NCBI GenBank assembly: GCA_016840305.1
Contig: JAEOSP010000104.1
Coordinates: 1 to 14,002 of the forward strand
From: Candidatus Hodarchaeota archaeon
GTDB taxonomy: Archaea; Asgardarchaeota; Heimdallarchaeia; Hodarchaeales; Hodarchaeaceae
Direction: 5' to 3'
Length of the DNA: 14,002 nucleotides
Positions 1-7,800 of the stretch are shown here, piece after piece (position 1 is the first letter of the stretch; each line of letters begins with the position of its first letter). Position numbers and translations under genes: made by a program. The notes below the pieces were generated by a model. The model saw nothing but the letters and a program-made list of their open reading frames with translations, had not been told where the DNA came from and did not search any database.

Positions 1-831
1 GTTTGCTAAACCGTATATTAATCCTGCAAAAAATAGTAGTGATAAGCTTCCTTGAACAACTGTTCCGAAAATAAAAATAGCAATCCCCAAAACCAAAGCA
101 GTTTCTAACATTGCTAACAAAGATAAAGCAAGAACGTAGCCTAAAATTCGTTCTACGGGTGTGAGTGGTGTAGTGAATAATCTTAATTTCGTCTTTCCGA
201 TATCTTCTCTTATTACGGTTAAAACTGAGAGTAATAATATCAAAAATGTTAGAACGTAACCCATTACACCAGGGATTGTCACATCCAGTCCTGAAAATTC
301 AACACCTCCAAAAGCAAGCTCTTCATCCAATTTTACTCCTTTTCCCTCCAATATTACTTGCATTGCATCTGTAAGAGCCGCATAGACTGTTCCTTTAATT
401 TGTGGTTTCGTTCCATCAATATAGATCTTAATAGATGCGTTACCATTTATAATCATTTCAGAAGTAAAGTTCCTATTAAATAGAATTGACGCTATTACAT
501 CACTGGAATCTATCATATCCCGATCATCTTCATACGATCCATTATTCACTTCAATTCGATCATCAAGTAGTAATTCACTAATGATAGCTTCTCCCAAATT
601 TATCTCTTCAAATGTAAAAGGAATAACATAACCATCATCAAGATTTTCGACAATTATAGGTACGTTTTTGATATCACCCGAGAGAGTCATTCCAAATACG
701 TACATGAATAATATTGGCATTAAAACTATCATGGCAAAAGTTCTGTGATCCCTCTTGAATTGTCTGAGGATTCTTGTAGCTACTGCCATGCTTCTAGCTA
801 AAGAAAACCTTTTATGGCCTATATCATCCAT
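1..831 (-). CDS. ABC-2 type transporter permease, 3' end outside the window
   Basis: This is the membrane subunit of an ABC exporter. I translated 277 residues, open to the left edge with no stop. Residues about 32-50 form a first membrane helix. A hydrophilic, probably extracytoplasmic domain of about 135 residues follows (about 51-187). Further helices lie at about 188-206, 230-256 and 262-277. Between the second and third helices is REDIGKTKLRLFTTPLTPVE, the typical cytoplasmic coupling segment of ABC-2 permeases (pattern RE..G...L...P). This one-helix, large-domain, multi-helix layout fits the larger ABC-2 permeases; one or two helices should be missing. The ATG at 831 overlaps the last codons of the upstream ATPase by 8 bp, which implies translational coupling; an internal ATG at 789 is an alternative start. 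The substrate cannot be read from the sequence (drug, lipid or peptide export are all possible). Confidence 0.85.
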   Translation of the reverse strand, partial: MDDIGHKRFSLARSMAVATRILRQFKRDHRTFAMIVLMPILFMYVFGMTLSGDIKNVPIIVENLDDGYVIPFTFEEINLGEAIISELLLDDRIEVNNGSYEDDRDMIDSSDVIASILFNRNFTSEMIINGNASIKIYIDGTKPQIKGTVYAALTDAMQVILEGKGVKLDEELAFGGVEFSGLDVTIPGVMGYVLTFLILLLSVLTVIREDIGKTKLRLFTTPLTPVERILGYVLALSLLAMLETALVLGIAIFIFGTVVQGSLSLLFFAGLIYGLAN

Positions 832-1576
832 CAGCTACCTCATCTCCACTTAAACGAATAAAAATTTCTTCGATGGTACTTGCTGCGTATTTTTGCTTTA
901 ATTCAGAAGGTGTTCCCTCCTCGATTAGCACCCCTTCCCTCATTAACCCAATTCTGTCAGCTTTTTCAGCTTCATCCATAACGTGTGAAGTAATGAGAAT
1001 TGTTTTACCAGCATCTCTCAATTTTCGAAAGTAGTTCCAAAAATATGCTCGGAGGACGGGATCGACACCTACCGTTGCTTCATCAAAAAGTAATATCGGT
1101 GGTTCGTGGATTAATGCGATAGCAATACTTAATCTCCTTTTCATTCCACCCGATAGCTGTTCTGCAATCACGTTCTTCTTTTCTTCCAAGTTAAGAATTC
1201 TAATTAATTTTTTTCCTGTAGCATTGATCTCTTTTTTACTAATACTATATAATTTCCCAAAAAAAATAATATTTTCCCAAACTGTAAGATCAGAATAGAG
1301 AGCATATTCTTGTGGGGCAATCCCAATATATTTTGCGATTTTCTTTCTATTTTTGGGTTGACTCATCCCCCAAATAATCATCTCCCCAGCAGTTGGCATC
1401 AGCACACCTGACAACATATCAATGGTGGTTGTTTTTCCACTACCGTTAGCCCCTATAAACGCATAAATCTCTCCTTTTCTTATTGTCAGATTGAGTCCAT
1501 TAACAGCTTTTACCTTACCTTTATTGTAGTGCTTTACTAAATTCCGTGTTTCTACTGCGAATATGCTCATATTCAT
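824..1576 (-). CDS. ABC transporter ATP-binding protein, exporter class
   Basis: This is the cytoplasmic ATPase that powers the neighbouring ABC-2 permease. Counting from a TTG at 1579, the motifs are Walker A GANGSGKT (43-50), Q-loop Gln90, signature LSGGM (142-146), Walker B ILLFDE (162-167) with catalytic Glu167, D-loop near 171-174 and H-loop His199 in TSHVMDEAE. All catalytic residues are present. The length (about 250 residues, one nucleotide-binding domain) fits a DrrA/CcmA-like subunit that acts as a dimer. The start is uncertain: TTG 1579, ATG 1576 and ATG 1570 are all in frame and none has a clear Shine-Dalgarno site. I list ATG 1576. Its end overlaps the permease start by 8 bp. The HAD phosphatase gene ends about 55 bp upstream on the same strand, so all three may share a transcript. 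The transported compound is unknown. Confidence 0.93.
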   Translation of the reverse strand: MNMSIFAVETRNLVKHYNKGKVKAVNGLNLTIRKGEIYAFIGANGSGKTTTIDMLSGVLMPTAGEMIIWGMSQPKNRKKIAKYIGIAPQEYALYSDLTVWENIIFFGKLYSISKKEINATGKKLIRILNLEEKKNVIAEQLSGGMKRRLSIAIALIHEPPILLFDEATVGVDPVLRAYFWNYFRKLRDAGKTILITSHVMDEAEKADRIGLMREGVLIEEGTPSELKQKYAASTIEEIFIRLSGDEVADG

Positions 1577-1631
1577 CAAATCTTAGTAATACAAGATGGA
1601 TTAGTAATCTCAATATGTAGTTCTCAGGATC

Positions 1632-2342
1632 TTATCGAGGTTCAATGTTAGAAATATGGGAAAAAAGAAAGTTAATTAGGTTTTCTCCAATTGTTGATAT
1701 GATTGTTAGTGGGAAGTACCCAACTAATTCAACAGGAAAATTATCCCCGAAAACACCTGTTCTGACGAGTATGATCCTCATATCCGCATTTTTTGCAGCG
1801 AGAAGGTCAACTAATGTATCTCCGACAAAGATAGCTTCATTTGTTTTAATATTTAATCGTGAACAGGCATAATAAAGTGGAATTGGTGAAGGTTTCGATA
1901 CTCCAATGCTTTTTGATTCGATTAGTACATCGAACAGATCTAAATGAGGTCCAAATCTTTTCTTTAACAATCTTGGAGATCCATTTGAGACTATTCCGAG
2001 AAGGAAACCTTGATCCTTAAGATATTGCAGAGTACTTAGCACACCAGGAAATACGTGTCTATCGTTGTCCCATTGGAAAAATAACCAAACTACTTTCATC
2101 AAAGCCAAGGCTAATCGGAGCCATGATATGTTAAAATCAGTTTTAATAGTTAAAAAAAGTTTATACTTGAACCATGAATACTTATCCCCATCATTGTATA
2201 TTTCACCAAGACGATTAAGATATTTACGAATTTTCAGAGCGTTAGGATCAGTAATAAATTCTTCAGCAATTAATTGTGGGAATACACGAAGAGTATTCAC
2301 CAGAGTGCCATCCAAGTCAAAAAGAATTGCCTTAGTTTTCAT
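1632..2342 (-). CDS. HAD-superfamily phosphatase, phosphoglycolate phosphatase-like
   Basis: This is a cytoplasmic haloacid dehalogenase-type hydrolase, probably a phosphatase for a small phosphorylated metabolite. Counting from ATG 2354, all four HAD motifs are present: DLDGT with nucleophile Asp13 and acid Asp15 (13-17), VSNGS (122-126), the motif III lysine in KPSP (154-157), and VGDTLVD (177-183) for Mg2+. The cap lies between motifs I and II (about 19-105), as in subfamily I. It contains a strikingly hydrophobic stretch around residues 77-95 that may be a buried cap helix or a lipid-facing surface. I prefer ATG 2342: TGAGG at 2349-2353 sits 6 nt before it, and the protein then begins MKTKAILFDLDGT, as is usual for the family. 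ATG 2354 lacks such a site. The substrate cannot be told from the sequence. The gene diverges from the Dus gene. Confidence 0.85.
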   Translation of the reverse strand: MKTKAILFDLDGTLVNTLRVFPQLIAEEFITDPNALKIRKYLNRLGEIYNDGDKYSWFKYKLFLTIKTDFNISWLRLALALMKVVWLFFQWDNDRHVFPGVLSTLQYLKDQGFLLGIVSNGSPRLLKKRFGPHLDLFDVLIESKSIGVSKPSPIPLYYACSRLNIKTNEAIFVGDTLVDLLAAKNADMRIILVRTGVFGDNFPVELVGYFPLTIISTIGENLINFLFSHISNIEPR

Positions 2343-2457
2343 CAGAAGCCTCATGGGGGAATTTAGATTATAATTATGGGTGACTGTGGATTTATAGATC
2401 GTAGACTAAAATGATTTTGAGGAGATTAAAGTATCGATACTCGGTTTAAAAAACCCT
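2343..2457. promoter_or_regulatory. Divergent promoter region between the HAD and Dus genes
   Basis: This AT-rich spacer separates two divergent genes. On the minus strand, CTATAAAT (plus positions 2390-2397) lies about 50 bp before ATG 2342, a suitable place for an archaeal TATA box with a short leader carrying the TGAGG site. On the plus strand, TTATAATTA (2368-2376) is a possible TATA box for the Dus gene, and GAGGAG (2419-2424) is a good Shine-Dalgarno sequence. No clear operator dyad was seen. The TATA assignments rest on sequence resemblance only. Confidence 0.35.
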
Positions 2458-3339
2458 ATGGTTTTATCACCTCTTGCAGGGATAACTATTCCTCCATTTC
2501 GGAGACTTTGTGCAGAATTTGGTGCAATCACTGTAAGTGAAATGACTTTCGCTCGGGGTCTTATGTATCATGATTTAAAATCGATGAGAAGAATTGAAAG
2601 AGCGGATTCGGAGAATAAATATGGTGTCCAGCTTTTAACAAACAACCCCTCTGATTTAGGTAAAACTATTGAATTTCTCGACTCAACGAGAGCTTGTGAC
2701 TTTGTGGAACTTAATTTAGGTTGTCCTAAACCGAAGATAACTAATGCACTACTTGGAGCGGGTCTCTTAAAAAGAAAACATCATACTTTGCTGAAAAATC
2801 TATTTAATGTTGGTAGCACAACGTCAAATTTACCGTTTAGCTTGAAAATAAGAGCAGGTTATGCAAAAAAGAGCTTTTTTGATGTATTAAAGATAGCAGA
2901 AAAAACAAATATCGCTTTCGTAACCTTTCATGCTCGTTTAGCAATAGATAATTATCAGATTCCTGTTAAATCAGATTATTGGAGTGAAGCGAGTCAAATA
3001 ACAAGCATTCCTATTGTCGCTAATGGAGATATTCGATCATACCAACAAGCAGAAGAGTTATTGAGACAAAATTCTATTGCTGGAGTTGCAATAGGCAGAG
3101 CTGCTCGTGGAAATCCCCAAATATTTCAGAAAAAACCTATACCCAATGTTATTGATATATATAATAAATTAATTGAGTATATGAGAGGAACTAGCTATTT
3201 TAACTTATTTAATTTGAGGGTACAATCCGCAGACTTCCTTAGACATTTTAAATATGCTGCGAATGCACGAAAAGAACTTATGGCCTTAGATCACTCAGAA
3301 GCGATTATCAATAAAACAAGAGATTTATTAGATCAATGA
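2425..3339 (+). CDS. tRNA-dihydrouridine synthase (Dus family)
   Basis: This FMN enzyme reduces uridines in the tRNA D-loop to dihydrouridine. Counting from ATG 2458, the TIM-barrel motifs are VLSPLAGIT (2-10), catalytic Cys89 in NLGCPKPK, FMN-contact Lys130 in SLKIRAGY, HAR at 158-160, ANGDI (188-192) and the phosphate-binding GRAARGNP (213-220). The position usually occupied by Thr in HxRT is Leu161. The C-terminal helical RNA-binding part is short. The family N-terminus clearly extends upstream of ATG 2458: the same frame reads ILGLKNP directly before it and stays open back to 2410 after a stop at 2407. That extension holds no ATG, GTG or TTG. I list 2425 (ATT after GAGGAG) as an approximate start; the true start is unresolved, with ATG 2458 as the conservative alternative. 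Which uridine it modifies is not visible. Confidence 0.85.
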   Translation: MKVSILGLKNPMVLSPLAGITIPPFRRLCAEFGAITVSEMTFARGLMYHDLKSMRRIERADSENKYGVQLLTNNPSDLGKTIEFLDSTRACDFVELNLGCPKPKITNALLGAGLLKRKHHTLLKNLFNVGSTTSNLPFSLKIRAGYAKKSFFDVLKIAEKTNIAFVTFHARLAIDNYQIPVKSDYWSEASQITSIPIVANGDIRSYQQAEELLRQNSIAGVAIGRAARGNPQIFQKKPIPNVIDIYNKLIEYMRGTSYFNLFNLRVQSADFLRHFKYAANARKELMALDHSEAIINKTRDLLDQ

Positions 3340-3459
3340 TGCAGAGTTGATTTCCTTAGTAATTACTTATAGAGTAGAAGATTATCATTCAACGAAAAGT
3401 TTTTTTACCTCTCTAACTTCTGAATGGTTATCAGTTACACTAGATAGGAAATGTAACTT
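3340..3459 (+). promoter_or_regulatory. Spacer between Dus and GTPase genes with a T-tract
   Basis: This is 120 bp without a credible gene. A run of seven T (3400-3406), preceded by GAAAAG, resembles the U-rich tracts at which archaeal transcription ends, so the Dus transcript may stop here. The rest would then hold the promoter of the GTPase gene. A weak AGGA lies about 10 nt before ATG 3460. No hairpin was seen. Confidence 0.25.
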
Positions 3460-4635
3460 ATGCCTATTAATCTCAATCATGAAGCTCAAATGGAATGGGA
3501 GAAATATCTGGAGGCTTCTTCGATTGAGGAGCAGATTGAGCATTTAGAGAGATTTTGTGGAGTTGTAGTTAAGCATAAGGGAGTTGAAAATCATTTACGT
3601 ATGGCTAAGCAGAAATTAAAACGTCTGAAGGCCACACATGAAAAAATGCGGCAAGCAAAGAAAGGATCAGGTGAACGATGGCTTGTCCCCAAAGGAGAAG
3701 ATGCACAGATTGTGATAATTGGCACCGTCAATTCGGGAAAATCTTCTGTTTTGAATCAATTAGCCCAATCTGAATCGGCTGCAAAGGTTGGAGCGTATCC
3801 ATTTACAACTGTGAAGCCTGAAATAGGATCTACTACTGCTCGAGGGGCTCGTTTACAACTTGTTGAGCTTCCTGCTATCGTGGAAGGTAGTGTGAGGGGT
3901 GAAATGTCGGGTAAGTTAGTTTTGGCTGGTATCAGGAATGCAGATTGTCTGATAATGACCATAGACCTTTCCAAAGACCCAATTGGGCAATTTGAGCTTC
4001 TTAACAAAGAACTCTCTGCAGGTAAAATTCGTATTAATGTAGAAAAGCCACCAGTGACAATAGAGAAGGTTGGTTCAGGTAATATTCAAATTTTTAACAC
4101 CCACTATTATGAGGGGGAGGGAAAGGATGAAATAGAAGAAATTATTCAAAATAAAGGGTATTTGAATGTAATAGTTAGATTTCATGGACCAACGAGTAGA
4201 GATCGCTTCTTTGATGCACTGGACAATACTATTAGTTATCAACCAGCTCTTATATTGGCAACAAAAGGGGATTTAGAGGGATCAAAGGCGAATTATGAAG
4301 CTTTGCTAGAATATCTAAAAGAAAAACAGTTAGATTTTGAAGTTATTCCAACTTCAAGTGTTCAAAATGAGGGTTTCAATGAAATAGATGAAGCCTTATT
4401 TGGTAGATTGGGGAAGATCAGAGTTTACACACGTAACAATGCTGGTGATGTCGCAGATCGTCCGATAATCCTTGATAAGGGAAGTACTGTACAAGATTCA
4501 ATTGAAGTTTTATCTAAGAAGATGTTGAAATTTTTCCGTTTTGCTCGCATTTGGGGCTCTGGTAAATTTGACGGGGAAAAAGTTGGGTTGGAGCGTGAGC
4601 TTCAAGACGGTGATCTTATCCAAGTATTTGCATAA
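3460..4635 (+). CDS. DRG/OBG-family GTPase with C-terminal TGS domain, altered G motifs
   Basis: This is a translation-factor-like GTPase related to DRG proteins, which associate with ribosomes or RNA. An N-terminal helical region (about 8-72) is followed by the G domain. G1 is GTVNSGKS (88-95) and G2 is YPFTT (113-117). The G3 region reads LVELPAIVEG (134-143), where the family has DLPGIIEG. After an insertion resembling the DRG S5D2-like segment (about 190-260), G4 is TKGD (268-271) instead of NKxD, and TSS (298-300) is a possible G5. The TGS domain fills residues about 319-391 (RVYTR, then GSTVQDS, WGSGKFDGEKVG, LQDGDLIQVF) and matches DRG closely in order and spacing. The Asp-to-Glu and Gly-to-Ala changes in G3 suggest a divergent paralogue with changed nucleotide cycling. 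The lysine of G1 and the aspartate of G4 remain, so GTP binding is still likely. ATG 3460 is the start that keeps the whole N-terminal helical part. Confidence 0.85.
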   Translation: MPINLNHEAQMEWEKYLEASSIEEQIEHLERFCGVVVKHKGVENHLRMAKQKLKRLKATHEKMRQAKKGSGERWLVPKGEDAQIVIIGTVNSGKSSVLNQLAQSESAAKVGAYPFTTVKPEIGSTTARGARLQLVELPAIVEGSVRGEMSGKLVLAGIRNADCLIMTIDLSKDPIGQFELLNKELSAGKIRINVEKPPVTIEKVGSGNIQIFNTHYYEGEGKDEIEEIIQNKGYLNVIVRFHGPTSRDRFFDALDNTISYQPALILATKGDLEGSKANYEALLEYLKEKQLDFEVIPTSSVQNEGFNEIDEALFGRLGKIRVYTRNNAGDVADRPIILDKGSTVQDSIEVLSKKMLKFFRFARIWGSGKFDGEKVGLERELQDGDLIQVFA

Positions 4636-4671
4636 TATAATGGAAGCATTGATCAATACTTGAAAAATTCG

Positions 4672-4692
4672 ATATTGTGTTTTTAACAATAT
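4672..4692 (+). terminator. Small AT-rich hairpin after the GTPase gene
   Basis: ATATTGT (4672-4678) and ACAATAT (4686-4692) are perfect inverted copies around a 7-nt loop containing TTTTT. The hairpin begins 37 nt after the GTPase stop codon. It could mark the 3' end of that transcript, but archaeal terminators often need only a U-tract, so this is a guess. Confidence 0.25.
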
Positions 4693-4757
4693 TTCATGCT
4701 AAGGAGGGTTATTTTTTAGTATGGGTAGGACAACAGAATATTATTAAACATAAAAGA

Positions 4758-4804
4758 GAGAAGTGGTTTACTTGCGAAATTTACGCAAATAGACCACAGT
4801 TCTT
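4758..4804. repeat. Long imperfect inverted repeat (hairpin) in the spacer before the Ca2+-ATPase gene
   Basis: GTGGTTTACTTGCG (4763-4776) and CGCAAATAGACCAC (4784-4797) pair over 14 positions with one C/A mismatch and one G-U wobble, around the 7-nt loop AAATTTA. Outside these arms, GAGAA (4758-4762) can pair with TTCTT (4800-4804) if two bases bulge, giving about 18 pairs. A second short dyad, TTCTTC-T-GAAGAA (4800-4812), overlaps its right edge. The arms are more GC-rich than the surrounding DNA. It may be an operator dyad, an RNA structure in the ATPase leader, or part of the GTPase transcript end. Nothing in the sequence decides between these. Confidence 0.6.
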
Positions 4805-4918
4805 CTGAAGAAAAATGTATTACCCTTCTTGTATGTGTGGGACAATTATCTCCCTTCTCTATCTTTGTATAGGTGATTATGAGGTTATTTTTGAAGAAAA
4901 CCTTTTATTGTGATAAAT

Positions 4919-7681
4919 ATGGTAGAAAACTGGTATTCTATTAAACGACGTACGTTAATGAACGAATTAAATGTCGATGAAGATATTGGACTCTCAAGTG
5001 ATGAAGCTGAACGTCGTATTATTCAGTATGGGTTAAATGAATTGGAAAAAGGAAAAAAGAAATCCCCTCTCATGTTATTCGTTGAACAGTTCCGCGATCC
5101 ACTGATATTTATCCTTCTAGCTGCATTAATTATCTCAGTCATAATTGGTTTTTTTTCTCATGATGAACAAGAAAAGGTGGAATACTTCATTGATGCTGCA
5201 GCTATATCAGTAATTGTACTTTTTAATGCTTTTTTTGGTTTTATTCAGGAATATAGAGCAGAAAAATCAATTGAAGCACTAAAATCAATGGCGGCTCCTT
5301 TCACGACGGTATCTAGAGAAGGACAAAAAGTTCGTATTGAAGCGAAATATTTGATACCTGGAGATATAATATATTTAGAAGAAGGGGACAAAGTTCCCGC
5401 TGATGCTCGTTTATTACAATCTATGGCGTTAAGAGTCGATGAATCGACTCTTACAGGAGAATCCTTTCCAGTAGCAAAAAATGCCAATGATAGCGTTATT
5501 AGTGGAACCCCCCTAGCTGAGATAACTAACTCAGTTTTCAGTGGGACTAGTATCACTAGAGGACGTGGTCAGGCGATAGCTGTACATACTGGTATGAAAA
5601 CTGAATTCGGTAAAATTGCTCAAGGTTTAATGGAGGAAGAAAAAGAAGAAACTCCTTTGCAAAAGAGACTATCTGTTTTAGGCAAATGGATCGGAATCGC
5701 TAGTATTTTGATTTGCACTACGATATTCTTATTCGGGATCCTTTTGGGACGCGAAATAATTGAAATGTTTATAGTAGCAGTTGGACTTGCAGTAGCAGCA
5801 GTACCTGAAGGTTTACCTGCAGTTGTAACATTAGCTTTAGCAATAGGTGTACAGAGAATGAGCAGAAGAAACGCAATTATTCGAAGATTACCATCTGTGG
5901 AAACACTTGGTTCAATTACTGTAATTGCTAGTGATAAAACTGGTACATTAACAATGAATAAAATGACTGTGAGGAACATAGTGACCTCAGATGATGAATA
6001 TACTGTTTCTAAAAAGCTTGAGCTAAATAATACAATTAATCATCTCTTAACGATTGGGAGAGAGTGCAATAATGCTCAAATAACAGAGAGGCAAACTGGT
6101 AGTGATAGATCAAAGGATTTAGGTGATCCAACAGAGATTGCATTATTACATGTATCGCAAAGGTTAAATTTGTCCGCAGATTCCTATGAGCGGCTTTATG
6201 AGGTACCATTTGATTCTGAATCAAAGCGTATGAGTGTTGTAGTGAAAAACTCGAAAAATAAGTTTTTTGTGTTCATGAAAGGTGCTCCAGATATTCTAAT
6301 TAATCTATGTACAGATTATCTAATAGGAAATGAAGTTCGACCTTTAACGCCAAAAATACGTTTTGATCTGGAGGAAAAAAATCAGAAGTTCGCTACTCAG
6401 GGATATCGTATGCTTGGAATGGCATCCAAAGAGATAACTCCTGATGAGGCTGAGTTAAAAGTATTTTCTGAGGATACTGAAGAAATAGAAGCTAGAATGA
6501 CATATATTGGTAGTGTCGCAATAATTGATCCACCAAGAAGAGGAACAAAAGACGCAATTAAAACTTGTAAAGAGGCTGGAATTCGACCTATTATGATCAC
6601 AGGGGATCATATGAAAACCGCAGTAGCTGTTGCAGCTGAAATTGGATTAATTGATGATAATTCAATTGCGAAAAGTATAGAGGGAAATGAATTAACTGAA
6701 ATGAACGATGAGGAGTTATCTGAGAGAATTCGTTCAACTAATATTTTTGCACGCGTTTCTCCAGCACATAAATTGCGGTTAGTTAACGTTCTGAAAGGGC
6801 AAAATCAGATTGTTGCAATGACGGGAGATGGAGTTAATGACGCTCCTGCACTTAAACGAGCTGATATTGGGGTTGCTATGGGAATATCTGGAACTGATGT
6901 ATCCAAAGAGGCTGCAGATATGGTTTTAGCAGACGATGATTTCTCAACAATTGTTGGTGCAATTTTAGAGGGTAGAACCATTTATGATAACATACGAAAG
7001 TTCGTTTTATATTTACTGTCATGTAATGCGGGTGAAATAGCAGTTATGTTCATTGGAATGATAATCACTTCCATACTTTTCAATTTTCCTATCCTCCCTC
7101 TACTGGCAATCCAGATTTTATGGGTAAATTTAGTGACTGATGGATTACCAGCGTTGGCGCTAGGTGTAGATCCTCCAGATGATGATGTTATGACACGTAA
7201 GCCACGAGATCCAGATGAACAGTTATTAACTCGCAAATCAATCTACTTCATCATTTATTCAGGATTGGTTATAGGAATTGGAACTTTAGCTCTCTTCTTC
7301 TTGTATTTTATACCAATCCTTGATGCTGGTGTAATACCTACTGAAGCTGATATCATTCATCCTAGAACAGTTGCCTTTACTATGTTAATTGTCTTTCAAA
7401 TGATAATGGCTTTGAATATTCGAAAGGAAGAACATTCATTATTGGGAAAGGAATTCTTAAAAAACCCCTATTTGATATTAGCAATATCTAGTTCATTGGT
7501 TCTTCATTTATTCATCATATATATTCCGATCTTCCAACAAATTTTTGATACAGTTGGCTTAGATATATTTGATTGGATTTTCATAAGTTTAGTTGGGAGC
7601 TTGTTAATAATTGTTGATGAAATTAGAACAATCCTAGCTAAAAAGGTTCCTCGATTGAAAAATATTGCGGGTTATTGGTAG
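4919..7681 (+). CDS. P2-type Ca2+-transporting ATPase (SERCA/PacL-like)
   Basis: This cation pump moves Ca2+ out of the cytoplasm at the expense of ATP. Counting from GTG 4910 (923 aa), the motifs are actuator TGES (182-185), M4 PEGL (299-302), phosphorylation site DKTGT with Asp342, KGAPD (457-461), TGD (564-566) and hinge TGDGVND (638-644). Calcium ligands known from SERCA are matched by Glu300 (M4), Asn706 and Glu709 (M5), and Asn740, Thr743 and Asp744 (M6). The M8 ligand, Glu908 in SERCA, is Gln830 here. About ten membrane helices are present and the protein is full length. I choose ATG 4919 because MVENWYS matches the usual start of the family; GTG 4910 would add three residues. No Shine-Dalgarno site lies at the right distance, so translation may be leaderless or start on a short leader. 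The spacer upstream holds a strong hairpin that could regulate it. Confidence 0.95.
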   Translation: MVENWYSIKRRTLMNELNVDEDIGLSSDEAERRIIQYGLNELEKGKKKSPLMLFVEQFRDPLIFILLAALIISVIIGFFSHDEQEKVEYFIDAAAISVIVLFNAFFGFIQEYRAEKSIEALKSMAAPFTTVSREGQKVRIEAKYLIPGDIIYLEEGDKVPADARLLQSMALRVDESTLTGESFPVAKNANDSVISGTPLAEITNSVFSGTSITRGRGQAIAVHTGMKTEFGKIAQGLMEEEKEETPLQKRLSVLGKWIGIASILICTTIFLFGILLGREIIEMFIVAVGLAVAAVPEGLPAVVTLALAIGVQRMSRRNAIIRRLPSVETLGSITVIASDKTGTLTMNKMTVRNIVTSDDEYTVSKKLELNNTINHLLTIGRECNNAQITERQTGSDRSKDLGDPTEIALLHVSQRLNLSADSYERLYEVPFDSESKRMSVVVKNSKNKFFVFMKGAPDILINLCTDYLIGNEVRPLTPKIRFDLEEKNQKFATQGYRMLGMASKEITPDEAELKVFSEDTEEIEARMTYIGSVAIIDPPRRGTKDAIKTCKEAGIRPIMITGDHMKTAVAVAAEIGLIDDNSIAKSIEGNELTEMNDEELSERIRSTNIFARVSPAHKLRLVNVLKGQNQIVAMTGDGVNDAPALKRADIGVAMGISGTDVSKEAADMVLADDDFSTIVGAILEGRTIYDNIRKFVLYLLSCNAGEIAVMFIGMIITSILFNFPILPLLAIQILWVNLVTDGLPALALGVDPPDDDVMTRKPRDPDEQLLTRKSIYFIIYSGLVIGIGTLALFFLYFIPILDAGVIPTEADIIHPRTVAFTMLIVFQMIMALNIRKEEHSLLGKEFLKNPYLILAISSSLVLHLFIIYIPIFQQIFDTVGLDIFDWIFISLVGSLLIIVDEIRTILAKKVPRLKNIAGYW

Positions 7682-7800
7682 AGCACGTACATCGAATTAT
7701 AGAAGAAGAAATAATGTAATGGTAAAACAGTTTTAATACTCTAAGAGATTAAAAATGATAATAACAGTCAAATCTTGATTTGATTCTGACGGTGATGAAA

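Noticed and set aside
1583..1608. Direct repeat TTAGTAAT at 1583-1590 and 1601-1608 before the ABC ATPase gene, as a possible operator
   Set aside because: Two 8-bp AT-rich copies are weak evidence in DNA of this composition; it was left out as a feature.
3347..3547. Open frame of 66 residues on the plus strand overlapping the GTPase start
   Set aside because: It lies mostly in the spacer and out of frame with the well-supported GTPase, and has no ribosome-binding site or recognisable protein pattern.
4701..4747. AAGGAGG followed by ATG 4721 encoding MGRTTEYY, as a possible micropeptide
   Set aside because: The spacing of 12 nt or more is too long and eight codons give no evidence of selection.
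798..4909. AAGAAAACCTTTTAT occurs exactly at about 801-815 (plus strand, within the permease gene) and again just before the Ca2+-ATPase start
   Set aside because: One copy is inside coding sequence and in a meaningless orientation; a 15-nt match in AT-rich DNA is plausible by chance.
4879..4944. 21-codon frame starting at ATG 4879 and overlapping the start of the Ca2+-ATPase, as a possible leader peptide
   Set aside because: GGTGA lies only 2 nt before the ATG, too close to work, and the overlap is easily explained by chance.
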